From Bacillus sp. A301a_S52 (lineage in GTDB: Bacteria > Bacillota > Bacilli > Bacillales > Salisediminibacteriaceae): a stretch of DNA of 64,000 nt. The translations under genes and the position numbers were made by a program. The notes below the pieces were generated by a model. The model had not been told where the DNA came from and ran no database searches. It was given only the letters and a program-made list of their open reading frames with translations. Numbering within the stretch: the stretch's first letter is position 1; the number at the start of each line of letters is the position of its first letter. This document shows positions 1-7,715 of the stretch, in pieces. Where the stretch lies: contig JABXYP010000001.1 in the NCBI GenBank assembly GCA_024701455.1, forward strand, positions 3,414,001-3,478,000, written 5' to 3'.

Positions 1-253
1 TTTCCTCTTTTGTGACTGTCTCCGCTCTCCCATTAGAAACTTTTAGCATATTTAAATCATCTGACTCAATCTCGTTATCACCGTTCTCTTCATATAAGTA
101 TTTTTCTATCTCATCCCTCCTCACGGATTCGGAAAAACGTTCTTCGGTCGTAATATCACGAAGTTTTTCAATGTCACTTATTGGTTCTACTACTTCACTG
201 CATCCAGCAATGAGACTGCATAGAATAAGAAGGCTAATTATCCATGTCATCAT
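1..253 (-). CDS. N-terminal part of a lipoprotein, cut by the window edge
   Basis: The minus strand is open from an ATG at 253 (a second ATG follows at once) through the left edge, giving about 84 residues. The start is preceded by a GGGAGG ribosome binding site at about 260-267. The first 20 residues form a short hydrophobic signal ending in a lipobox, LIAGC, so the product should be lipid-anchored on the outer face of the membrane. The rest of the visible part is acidic and has no domain I recognise. Function unknown. Confidence 0.7.
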   Translation of the reverse strand, partial: MMTWIISLLILCSLIAGCSEVVEPISDIEKLRDITTEERFSESVRRDEIEKYLYEENGDNEIESDDLNMLKVSNGRAETVTKEE

Positions 254-402
254 TCATCGTTCCCTCCCTTCTATCATTACGAATATATTTATGAAAAAGT
301 TTCTATGAAAAGTAAACATTCTACATTTGCTTTTAAATTCCATATTTTTCTCTTAGAAGAATCAACGATTTTCCCTTCATGCTTTCGAGCCCTACACCCA
401 TT

Positions 403-428
403 TAAGAAAGCCCGCCACTAGGCGAGCC
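403..428 (-). terminator. Rho-independent terminator of the stress-protein gene
   Basis: Seven-base stem (410-416 with 421-427, one G-U pair) and a 4-base loop. On the minus strand it is followed by TTTCTT. It lies about 35 bases after the stop of the gene at 464-820. Confidence 0.65.
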
Positions 429-463
429 TAAATAAACTATTATGTGAAGGATGCCTTTTTACA

Positions 464-820
464 TTAGCTAAGGCCATTTAGTTCAGGATCAATATAAGCA
501 TCCGCATTTTTTAGCATAACAAATGCCTCTTCAGATACCTCTTCTGAAACATTAAATTCCACAATGTGAGTAAACGTTTCATTTTTATTTTTTCCCATAT
601 TTTTTATTTCTTCTTTATTCGCAAAAAATCCGGGAGCTCCAAAGTTTCCCATACCACTTCCTGTAGCACCCAGATTAGCCACTGGGAAAAGAATCAACGA
701 TCTCTCACCTTCAGGAAGTTCGTCAACTATTACATTAGACGTGTTTAATTTTTGTAAGTGTGCTACTGCTTTTTCAGCATCATTTTCAGTTTTGAAATAC
801 GCTTGAATCTTTTGACTCAT
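464..820 (-). CDS. General-stress-type protein, function unknown
   Basis: A 118-residue cytoplasmic protein. The start at 820 is chosen because AAAGGAG lies 8 bases upstream (about 829-835); a longer reading from a TTG at 838 would place the start inside the ribosome binding site. The first 45 residues (KIQAYFKTENDAEKAVAHL) look like a ferredoxin-like alpha-beta fold of the kind found in small Bacillus stress proteins (YflT/17M-like). A Gly-rich middle (GATGSGMGNFGAPGFF) and an acidic C-terminus follow. A sigma-B-like promoter sits just upstream, which supports a stress role. It is monocistronic, with its own terminator. The family assignment is tentative. Confidence 0.6.
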   Translation of the reverse strand: MSQKIQAYFKTENDAEKAVAHLQKLNTSNVIVDELPEGERSLILFPVANLGATGSGMGNFGAPGFFANKEEIKNMGKNKNETFTHIVEFNVSEEVSEEAFVMLKNADAYIDPELNGLS

Positions 821-851
821 ACGTAAATCTCCTTTCAAGTTTTACTGATCT

Positions 852-877
852 GTTCCCTTTCATAGTGACATGTAAAC
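852..877 (-). promoter_or_regulatory. Sigma-B-like promoter
   Basis: Read on the minus strand, GTTTAC (872-877), a 14-base spacer and GGGAAC (852-857) match the general-stress sigma-B pattern GTTTWW-N12-15-GGGWAW. It ends about 17 bases before the ribosome binding site of the gene starting at 820. Confidence 0.55.
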
Positions 878-1323
878 ACTTCCACCTTTATAATTAAACT
901 AATGCCATAAGGTGATATACTAATACAGATTTAACAACTATCACACTTGAATGTTCTACACGAACAAGGGGAAGGGGCAATGATAAATTGTCTTTATGAA
1001 AGGTCATTTTAAAAGTGGATTGAAGTGCAAGGCCTCAGAAAAGTGTCCGGCTATAGCAGCGGATCAATATATAATATATGAGGCATTTTTTACAGGGATG
1101 TGATGATATAAGCTCATTTCTTAAAATATGTAGAAAAAACAAAAGTCTTTATCCTGCTCCTTCCTAAAAAAGTTGAATAATGATAAGCTTTTGTAGTATT
1201 TTAGAGTAAATGGCACTCGACATATTTCTAAACACTTTTCAATATCCCGCATTAGTTAAAAATAAGCGTGATGTCGTTTTGATGATGATATAAGCTTTGG
1301 GGTAAAATCAAGGAGGAAATGAT
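878..1323. other. Intergenic region with no convincing gene
   Basis: AT-rich spacer between divergent genes. It holds a 35-codon plus-strand reading frame at 996-1103 with two Cys residues but only a weak ribosome binding site, so I do not call it. The motif GATGATATAAGCT occurs twice, near 1100 and 1282, the second just upstream of the synthase gene, and may be part of its promoter. Confidence 0.3.
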
Positions 1324-2151
1324 ATGAAGAATGAGAAACAGTTACATAAAGAGGCTATGGGACAATTAAAAAAAACAAGTAGAACTTTTTACATTCCAAT
1401 TACATTATTAGAGCCCACATTAAAAAAAACAGTGGCTTCCGCCTATTTATGTATGCGGGCAATTGACGAAATTGAGGACCACCAGGAACTTAACCCTTTA
1501 ACAAAATCTCATCTTCTCTCTAACACAAGTCGTTTATTAAACGATTCATTTAACAATGATGCCTATCTTGAATTGATTGAGCCCTACAAACACCTACTCC
1601 CTGAAGTGACGATCAGACTTGGAGATTGGCTTTCAGTTTGCCCAGCAGATATTGTAGAAAAAGTGAAGGAATCTACAAGTATTATGGCTCAAGGTATGGC
1701 AAAATGGGCCGAAAAAAATTGGAATATCCAAACAAAAGAAGATTTAGACGATTACACCTATTATGTAGCCGGTCTTGTAGGTGTTATGCTTTCTGATATT
1801 TGGGAATGGCGAGATGGAACGAAAACTGACAGAGACTATGCTATTGCTTACGGACGCGGTTTACAGACAGTCAATATTCTTCGTAATCAAGATGAAGATA
1901 AAGATCGAGGAATTTCCTTCATACCTGAAAATTGGAATACTGATGATACCTTCCAGTACGCTGAGGCTAACCTTGCTCTTGGAGATGAGTACATGAAGGA
2001 CATCACGACTAAAAATGTTAGTCTCTTTTGCAAAATCCCGCTAGAATTAGCGAAAAGAACACTTCATGTGCTAAAGTCTGGTCGTGAAAAAATGTCTAGA
2101 GATGAAGTAAATAAAACAGTTGAAGATATTAAAAATTATCATTACCACTAA
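1324..2151 (+). CDS. Squalene/phytoene synthase-family protein
   Basis: 275 residues, the usual length for trans-isoprenyl diphosphate head-to-head synthases. Both Asp-rich Mg-diphosphate motifs are visible: DEIED at residues 48-52 and DEDKD at 190-194, in the contexts RAIDEIEDH and ILRNQDEDKDRG. YVAGLVG at about 147-153 is the conserved helix of the family. The family condenses two prenyl diphosphates (FPP or GGPP) to a C30/C40 precursor of squalenes or carotenoids, at the cytoplasmic membrane surface. The start is fixed by AAGGAGG 7 bases upstream. It stands alone between its spacer and a strong terminator. No desaturase neighbours are present, so the substrate is unknown. Confidence 0.8.
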   Translation: MKNEKQLHKEAMGQLKKTSRTFYIPITLLEPTLKKTVASAYLCMRAIDEIEDHQELNPLTKSHLLSNTSRLLNDSFNNDAYLELIEPYKHLLPEVTIRLGDWLSVCPADIVEKVKESTSIMAQGMAKWAEKNWNIQTKEDLDDYTYYVAGLVGVMLSDIWEWRDGTKTDRDYAIAYGRGLQTVNILRNQDEDKDRGISFIPENWNTDDTFQYAEANLALGDEYMKDITTKNVSLFCKIPLELAKRTLHVLKSGREKMSRDEVNKTVEDIKNYHYH

Positions 2152-2184
2152 TTTAGATACACAATTATACATGTGTTTACTTTT

Positions 2185-2222
2185 AAAGGGCAACGTCTCA
2201 AATAGACTGTTGCCCTTTAATA
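2185..2222 (+). terminator. Rho-independent terminator
   Basis: Perfect 10-base stem AAAGGGCAAC/GTTGCCCTTT (2185-2194 with 2209-2218), extended by a weaker inner pairing. It lies 33 bases after the synthase stop. It could also work on the minus strand. Confidence 0.8.
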
Positions 2223-2333
2223 ATGTTCAATTTCCAACATACAATTTTAGACAGGTTAAACGATTTTAGCTTTAATGGAATTGTTACTCTTGTCTACTAC
2301 GTTTAAATTTCACATACTAAACAACCTGATAAT

Positions 2334-3170
2334 TTAATTCACTTTTAAATAACCTTCTCTAGGCTTTACATCAAACGTTTGAGCCAAATCGTATAATTGC
2401 CGGTCTGTAATTGTTTGCTTGATTTTCCCATCTGCGAGAGAATAAATTTCCGCGGCTTTTTCAGCTGTCTCTATTAATCCGAATGCTTCATCCATGGTAT
2501 TGCCCGTCCCGAATACACCGTGGTGCGGCCAAACGACAAGACGAACATCAGACATTTTGGCAGCAGTAGCTTTGCCAATCTCATTTGTTCCTGGAATCAT
2601 CCAAGGAATTATTCCGATACCTTCGGGAAAGACAACGATACACTCTGTACACATTTTCCATAATGTTCTCGTAAACTCCTTTTCTATTAAGGTATGCGTA
2701 AACGTCATCCCAATCATGTGTGTAGCATGTGTATGCATAACGACACGATGGTTGGCATCCCTTTCTAACCTTCCTTTATGTGCCATTAAATGTGTTGGTA
2801 ATTCACTGGTGGGTAAGGTGTCATGACTAAATCCCCAAATGACATCCGCAGTTTCTCCTGCCTCATTTATACGAATGATACCTAGGTTTTCTTCAGGTTC
2901 ATCCATTATATTTTTAAAATATTTGCCTGACCCCGTTACTAGAAAATAGTAATGACTAAGATCAGGAATCTTAAAATTTAGCGGAATGGTTTTAATCGTT
3001 TTAGTAACATCTGTAAAAGCAGCTACTTCTTGCTCCTTTAAAAGATAGCTGATGTTCCCTCCGTTACGTTCGTCCCAGCCTAATCTATAAAGATTTGCAG
3101 TCGTTTTTATCATGTCTTGCATAAAGTTAGCACTTAGTATCGTCTTCTCTGCTGTATTAGTCATTTTCAT
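2334..3170 (-). CDS. rhaD: Rhamnulose-1-phosphate aldolase
   Basis: Class II aldolase (EC 4.1.2.19) that splits L-rhamnulose-1-phosphate into dihydroxyacetone phosphate and L-lactaldehyde in the cytoplasm. 278 residues, full length for RhaD. Visible marks: NGGNIS at 36-41 (phosphate site), the catalytic Glu in TSELPTH at about E123, Zn ligands in HTHATH (H146, H148) and a third His in WPHHGVFG at 216-217. AAGGAG lies just upstream; ATG at 3170 or the ATG two codons later could be used. It is the second gene of a fucO-rhaD operon with a 14-base gap. A second, fused aldolase (RhaEW) is encoded at 55.4 kb, so the window carries two enzymes for this step. Confidence 0.93.
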   Translation of the reverse strand: MKMTNTAEKTILSANFMQDMIKTTANLYRLGWDERNGGNISYLLKEQEVAAFTDVTKTIKTIPLNFKIPDLSHYYFLVTGSGKYFKNIMDEPEENLGIIRINEAGETADVIWGFSHDTLPTSELPTHLMAHKGRLERDANHRVVMHTHATHMIGMTFTHTLIEKEFTRTLWKMCTECIVVFPEGIGIIPWMIPGTNEIGKATAAKMSDVRLVVWPHHGVFGTGNTMDEAFGLIETAEKAAEIYSLADGKIKQTITDRQLYDLAQTFDVKPREGYLKVN

Positions 3171-3184
3171 TCCACTCCTTATCG

Positions 3185-4333
3185 TTAAATTATTTCTTTA
3201 AACATGTCGATGACTTCCTGTTTTGTAGGGATGAAAGGATTCCCTGATGCACAAGCATCTTTCATAGCATTTTCCGCGAGAAGGTTGAGTTCTACACTTT
3301 TTATTCCTAATTCTGATAACCTTGTAGGGATGCCCACTTCTTGAGACAAAGCTTTTATTTTATCAATCACATCTTCTGCACACTGGGCAGGTGTCTTTCC
3401 TTCAGTATTAATACCCGCAGCTTTCGCAATTAACGGGAATTTATCTGGATGCCGTTCCGCATTCTCCTTCTCAACTATCGGTAGAAGCATGGCATTGCAT
3501 ACACCGTGTGGTAAATCATAGACACCACCAAGCTGATGGGACATAGCATGCACATAGCCTAACCCAGCATTGTTGAATGCCATACCCGCTAGAAGCATGG
3601 CATATACCATTTGCTCGCGTGCTTCTATATCTTCGCCATTTGCCACTGCTCGTGGTAAATAGTTAAAGATGGTTTCCACCGCAGCCAACGCAGTAGCATC
3701 CGTTACCGTATAGGCACCTGGGGTCACCACTGCTTCAATAGCATGTGTGAGCGCATCCATACCTGTAGCTGCAGTTAAATGGGCAGGTTTACCGATCATC
3801 AATTCTGGATCATTAACCGAGATTTTTACAAGACTATTTTTATCGACCATCACCATCTTAACGTGCCGCTCTTCATCTGTAATAACGTAATTTATTGTAT
3901 ATTCTGCTGACGTGCCAGCAGTCGTATTGACTGCTACAAGAGGAACAGATTTATATGTTGTTTTTCCTACACCTTCATAATCTCGTAAATCCCCACCGTT
4001 CGTTATCATTAAGCCAATCCCTTTTGCCGCATCCTGTGGAGATCCCCCTCCAACTGATACAATAAAATCACAGTTTGCGTCTTTATAACGAGTTACACCA
4101 TCAGACACATTTTGAACAGTTGGATTAGGTTTAACATGATCAAATACGGTATAAGCTATATTAGCCTCATCTAATACGTCAATGACTTTATCAACAACAC
4201 CATTTTTTGAAAGCGTAGAATCCGTTACAATTAATGCTTTCTTTACGTTCAATTCGGATATATATACTCCTAATTCCGCTAAACAGCCACATCCCACTAA
4301 ATTTGTTTCAGGTACATGAAATACTTTCCCCAT
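3185..4333 (-). CDS. fucO: L-lactaldehyde reductase / 1,2-propanediol oxidoreductase
   Basis: Iron-containing group III alcohol dehydrogenase (EC 1.1.1.77) that reduces the L-lactaldehyde made by RhaD to L-1,2-propanediol with NADH. 382 residues, full length. GGGSPQDAAKG at 95-105 is the NAD-binding motif. The iron ligands fall where expected: D193 and H197 in GMDALTHAIE, H262 in YVHAMSHQLGG, H276 in LPHGVCN. The first gene of the fucO-rhaD pair, so both products of aldol cleavage are handled by one transcript. Group III dehydrogenases overlap in substrate range; the assignment rests on both sequence and the rhaD neighbour. Confidence 0.88.
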   Translation of the reverse strand: MGKVFHVPETNLVGCGCLAELGVYISELNVKKALIVTDSTLSKNGVVDKVIDVLDEANIAYTVFDHVKPNPTVQNVSDGVTRYKDANCDFIVSVGGGSPQDAAKGIGLMITNGGDLRDYEGVGKTTYKSVPLVAVNTTAGTSAEYTINYVITDEERHVKMVMVDKNSLVKISVNDPELMIGKPAHLTAATGMDALTHAIEAVVTPGAYTVTDATALAAVETIFNYLPRAVANGEDIEAREQMVYAMLLAGMAFNNAGLGYVHAMSHQLGGVYDLPHGVCNAMLLPIVEKENAERHPDKFPLIAKAAGINTEGKTPAQCAEDVIDKIKALSQEVGIPTRLSELGIKSVELNLLAENAMKDACASGNPFIPTKQEVIDMFKEII

Positions 4334-4417
4334 TATAAAAACCTCCTGTCATTTTGTTCATCCATTCACATATAACTATTAAACAGAAACGACTTTACGA
4401 GTCGGTTGTATACCTTG

Positions 4418-4500
4418 ATTATAAACTTTTTTTCTTTCAAATAAATAAAATTATTTATGTTTCACAAAAAATACGAATCTGAGAGTTTGTTTACACACAT
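4418..4500 (-). promoter_or_regulatory. Promoter/operator region of fucO-rhaD
   Basis: On the minus strand a TATAAT -10 box is at 4418-4423 with no good -35 at 17 bases. AT-rich tracts upstream include TTTGAAAG and GTGAAACA, which resemble the direct repeats in front of rhaEW. Sharing of a regulator is inferred. Downstream, at about 4390-4404, the transcript has a 5-base hairpin CGACT/AGTCG. Confidence 0.4.
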
Positions 4501-4570
4501 TATCATTTTCGGTTTTCTTATGGTCTACCTCTTTTTTACTGGACAGGACCTAAATATGTTTTTAACACTA

Positions 4571-4616
4571 TTAAAAAGAACGAGCTAGGCAGTAGAAGCA
4601 TCACCTATCTCGTTCC
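4571..4616 (-). terminator. Rho-independent terminator (minus strand)
   Basis: Twelve-base stem (4578-4589 with 4604-4615, one mismatch) followed on the minus strand by TTTTTAAT. It is placed to end transcripts coming from kduD, after reading through repeat copy R1. Confidence 0.7.
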
Positions 4617-4730
4617 TATAAAACGAACCTTCACTCAGGACATTAGCTAACGCTATCTCCCGCCTAAATAGCGTTAGCTCTCCTCTCTATTTTGAGCGGG
4701 AGTTTTATGGACGCTTATCTGTGATAAACG
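4617..4730. repeat. Dispersed composite repeat, copy R1 (full length)
   Basis: Member of the family found at eleven places in the window. It opens with ATAAAACGAACCTTC and GGACATTAGC, contains CTCCCGCCTAAATAG pairing with CTATTTTGAGCGGGAG, and closes with TGGACGCTTATCTGTGATAAA. This copy uniquely also has an 11-base inverted repeat GCTAACGCTAT/ATAGCGTTAGC that overlaps the main stem. It lies in the 3' region of kduD. Confidence 0.75.
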
Positions 4731-4794
4731 TTGTTTCTTGCATGAGGGGGCTTTCTATTAAACTATCAATTTAAACTCTCATCCCTAATAGAGT

Positions 4795-4835
4795 CATCAT
4801 AGCTCAACAAACGCCAAAGAAGACATGCTATGATG
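4795..4835. other. Stem-loop after kduD
   Basis: Perfect 9-base stem CATCATAGC/GCTATGATG with a 23-base loop and no T-run. It is in the 3' region of kduD and may be an RNA-stabilising hairpin. Role not known. Confidence 0.4.
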
Positions 4836-4899
4836 TTTCTCTAACAATGAATAGAAAAGGAGCAAGTTGGGACATGCCTCAAGCGGGAGCTTCATCTCA

Positions 4900-5655
4900 T
4901 TATGAGCTCATCCATCCTCCATCCACACATAAAATATGCCCATTAACGTAACTACCTGCTTCAGAAGCTAGAAATACAACGGGTCCTTTTAAATCTTCTG
5001 GTGTTCCCCATTCGCCTTTTGGAATGCGAGACGTAATATAATCAGAACGACCTTTATCAGCTCTCAGTGGCGCAGTATTATCCGTGACCATATATCCAGG
5101 AGCAATGGCATTCACATTAATACCTTTACTTCCCCACTCATTAGCAAATGATTTTGTTAAACCAGCCACGCCATGTTTTGTAGCAGAATACGACGGGACT
5201 TTTAATCCCCCCTGAAAGGAGAGCATTGACGCCACATTCACAATTCGGCCGAAACCGTTTCCAATCATATGTTTACCAAAATCTCTCGACAAACGAAAAA
5301 CCGCATTCAAGTTAACGTTTACGACATCATCCCAATCTTTATCGGTAAAATTTTCTGCTAGTTCTCTACGAATAATCCCAGCATTATTAACGAGGATGTC
5401 AACTTTTCCCGTTTTAGAAATCGCATCTTCCACCACTGAAGCCAAATCGTCTTGAATCGATAAATCTGCATTTATATCAAAAAATTGACGACCTAGTGCT
5501 TCGACCTCCTTTTGAGTCTCTTCTTGTGGTAGGTAACTAATACCGATAATATCCGCTCCTGCTTCTGCTAAACCAAGAGCCATACCTTGCCCTAAACCTC
5601 TTGTAGCACCAGTCACCACAGCTGTTTTGCCTTCCAATGAAAATTTATCTTTCAT
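4900..5655 (-). CDS. kduD: 2-deoxy-D-gluconate 3-dehydrogenase / 2-keto-3-deoxygluconate oxidoreductase
   Basis: Short-chain dehydrogenase (EC 1.1.1.127) that reduces 2,5-diketo-3-deoxygluconate, the KduI product, to 2-keto-3-deoxygluconate. 251 residues. Cofactor motif TGATRGLG at 15-22, NNAG at 90-93, catalytic S143, Y156 and K160 (YSATK). The GIIRR stretch after NNAG and the C-terminal VDGGWMSS are typical of KduD. The start at 5655 is preferred because GGGGAG lies 8 bases upstream; the GTG at 5664 overlaps that site. It is a single gene under a promoter with phased GTTCGTT repeats also found upstream of kduI (48.2 kb), although the two genes are 43 kb apart. Confidence 0.92.
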   Translation of the reverse strand: MKDKFSLEGKTAVVTGATRGLGQGMALGLAEAGADIIGISYLPQEETQKEVEALGRQFFDINADLSIQDDLASVVEDAISKTGKVDILVNNAGIIRRELAENFTDKDWDDVVNVNLNAVFRLSRDFGKHMIGNGFGRIVNVASMLSFQGGLKVPSYSATKHGVAGLTKSFANEWGSKGINVNAIAPGYMVTDNTAPLRADKGRSDYITSRIPKGEWGTPEDLKGPVVFLASEAGSYVNGHILCVDGGWMSS

Positions 5656-5686
5656 AACTTTCACTCCCCAGTTTATGTTTTTTTAA

Positions 5687-5716
5687 GTTCGTTAAAGTTC
5701 ATTATAGTTTGATTGT
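5687..5716 (-). promoter_or_regulatory. Phased direct-repeat operator and -10 box of kduD
   Basis: Three 10-base units in tandem: GTTCGTTAAA, GTTCATTATA, GTTTGATTGT (plus-strand reading, unit starts 5687, 5697, 5707). The minus-strand -10 box TATAAT lies within the second and third units, so a bound protein should block the promoter. The same layout precedes kduI and the deoR gene at 53.6 kb. Confidence 0.6.
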
Positions 5717-5848
5717 AACACATCCCTTGAAAATTGGGTATTTATTTATAAGAAAACAAGATTGAAACTGGAATAAATGTGTACTTTGAGTCGATTTTAT
5801 AATGATATTTACGAATAACATGCAATAAATTTTATTTAATATGTGTAT

Positions 5849-5927
5849 GATAAAACGAACCTTCAATTAGGACATTAGCGTTCGTCTGAAGTGATGGGCA
5901 CATTCATGATTCGAATTTTGACGTCTG
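5849..5927. repeat. Dispersed composite repeat, copy R2 (left end plus accessory module)
   Basis: 5849-5881 matches the left end of the repeat family (ATAAAACGAACCTTCAATTA, then GGACATTAGCG). The hairpin part is missing. Instead, 5881-5927 carries a module (GATGGGCACATTCATGATTC, then AATTTTGACGTCT) that recurs at 9918-9964. Confidence 0.6.
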
Positions 5928-5980
5928 GTGAAAGTGAGTAGGTGAATAGCATATCTAAGAAAACGATTAAGAGTATAGGA

Positions 5981-6008
5981 AATAAAACCCTCGCGTTATA
6001 TGCGAGGG
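5981..6008 (-). terminator. Rho-independent terminator of yesMN
   Basis: CCCTCGC/GCGAGGG stem (5988-5994 with 6002-6008) followed on the minus strand by TTTTATT. It lies 12 bases after the yesN stop. Confidence 0.8.
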
Positions 6009-6019
6009 GAGACAAGCGA

Positions 6020-7678
6020 TTAAGCATCCTGAGCTGTTGGTTCATGAGCTGCAAGTAATTTTCGATTGATAAGTTCAGTGGGTGTGTAACCCGTATATTT
6101 TTTAAACGTTGTTGTAAAGTAAGCAGGGTTTATAAACCCTACTTTTTCCGAAATTTCATAGATCAAATATTCACCCTCTTGAATCATTTTTTTAGCTTTT
6201 TCCATACGCACTCTCGTTAAATAATTTTTAAATGATTCTCCCACCACTTTCTTAAAAATTTGGCCGAGATAGTTACGAGAAATATACAATTCATCAGCTA
6301 TATCTTGTAACGTAATATTTTTGCTGAGATTTTTATGGATATAATCTAGCATCTGTTCAATTAGTTGACGATGCTTTAGATTCTCCTCCCATTGCTGATG
6401 ATCACAAATATGACTTATGAGGTCATTCATATAATGTTTAAAAGCTTTCCAATGAGAGAGCTTTGTTAAGCCTGAATGAAAATTAAATGTTTCTGGAAAC
6501 ATTTCATCAATTTTAATTCCAATATCGTAGAGAGAATACGTCATAATTGTCCACATTTCGATACCTGCTCTCATGGCTTCTGACAGATGAAAGGGGTGGT
6601 CTTTATAATAAAAATAGGTGGTATTAATAACATGTTGAGCACTCGCTTTATCAGCATAGCGGATAGCTTCCGATAATCGGTGTGTATGTTCTATTGAATC
6701 TGACCATAGACTTTTTGAATTCATAAGGGCCTCTTCATTAGATACGAATTCGTCATAAAGGCATGTTGTCTCATGAACTTCCTGATCTGTATCCATCAAA
6801 GCTTCCTTCAACGAACTAGCCATATCAAACCATTCCCCTTTAAAACAACCGATACCAACTTGTACTTTCAATTTAAAATACGTCTGTAATTTCGTTACAA
6901 TGTCGTGTTTAATATCACTAAGTAGTTGGTCATTTACTTTATCTTTATTGGGATTAAAATGAAGACATAATGCTGTTTGATGACTATGCAGTTCAATATA
7001 ATGACTATCATCAATATATTTATTAACAGTATCTTTAATCACATTTTCCGTAATAAATCTAAATAAGTACCAATCACTTTTGAAGAGAGGCGTTTTCTCT
7101 AATGATTGATCGTAACTAATCGTCATAATGACATGTTGTTGCTGAGACCATCGACGGGTTAATTGATCGAGAGTGAGCGGCAAATTAGTTAAATGAGTCG
7201 TCGTTCCTGTTATGACCGACTTTACCCATTCCTTTTCCACTAATGGTTCATAAAGCGCTACTCTTTCTCTCAGCTCACTCACTTCCATTTGCTTAACAGC
7301 CTCCTTTTGCAGACTGGCAACACATGTGGAAAGTACATCTTTAATTGTATCTGGTGAAGCCGGTTTTGATAGATAGTCATCAATGTTTAATCGCATCGCT
7401 TGTCTAGCATACTCAAATTCATTGTAGCCGCTTAATATAATCACCCGTGTTTCCAATCCTGATGCTCGCACCTGCTCAATCATCTCAAGACCATTCATAA
7501 CAGGCATATAAATATCTGTAATGACTAAATCTGGTTCTAAATCCATTATTACACGATGCCCTTCTTCACCATTTCTCGCTTCTCCAACCCATTCACAGGA
7601 CAACTCTTCCCAAGGAATAATGTTTCGCATACCTCGTAATACTTTATCATCATCGTCAACAATCACGACTTTCCACAT
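6020..7678 (-). CDS. yesN: Two-component response regulator, AraC type (YesN-like)
   Basis: 552 residues. An N-terminal receiver domain (1-120) has the acidic cluster VDDDD at 7-11, phospho-acceptor D55 in ITDIYMP and the Lys of YLSKPAS near 103. A long middle segment has no clear motif. The last 100 residues are an AraC/XylS double helix-turn-helix (ITLQDIADELYISRNYLGQI, then GFINPAYFTTTFKKYTGYTP). It is the partner of the kinase 37 bases upstream. By analogy with B. subtilis YesN it should activate the adjacent rhamnogalacturonan uptake genes when phosphorylated. GGGAGG lies 8 bases before the ATG. Confidence 0.88.
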   Translation of the reverse strand: MWKVVIVDDDDKVLRGMRNIIPWEELSCEWVGEARNGEEGHRVIMDLEPDLVITDIYMPVMNGLEMIEQVRASGLETRVIILSGYNEFEYARQAMRLNIDDYLSKPASPDTIKDVLSTCVASLQKEAVKQMEVSELRERVALYEPLVEKEWVKSVITGTTTHLTNLPLTLDQLTRRWSQQQHVIMTISYDQSLEKTPLFKSDWYLFRFITENVIKDTVNKYIDDSHYIELHSHQTALCLHFNPNKDKVNDQLLSDIKHDIVTKLQTYFKLKVQVGIGCFKGEWFDMASSLKEALMDTDQEVHETTCLYDEFVSNEEALMNSKSLWSDSIEHTHRLSEAIRYADKASAQHVINTTYFYYKDHPFHLSEAMRAGIEMWTIMTYSLYDIGIKIDEMFPETFNFHSGLTKLSHWKAFKHYMNDLISHICDHQQWEENLKHRQLIEQMLDYIHKNLSKNITLQDIADELYISRNYLGQIFKKVVGESFKNYLTRVRMEKAKKMIQEGEYLIYEISEKVGFINPAYFTTTFKKYTGYTPTELINRKLLAAHEPTAQDA

Positions 7679-7715
7679 GCTGAAGGCCTCCCTATGAGCA
7701 AAGTTTATGAATTAA

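Noticed and set aside
12..308. 98-codon plus-strand frame at the left edge
   Set aside because: Antisense to a better-supported lipoprotein gene with ribosome binding site and lipobox.
996..1103. 35-codon plus-strand frame with two Cys
   Set aside because: Weak ribosome binding site, no family match that I can see.
2494..2826. 110-codon plus-strand frame
   Set aside because: Antisense shadow of rhaD.
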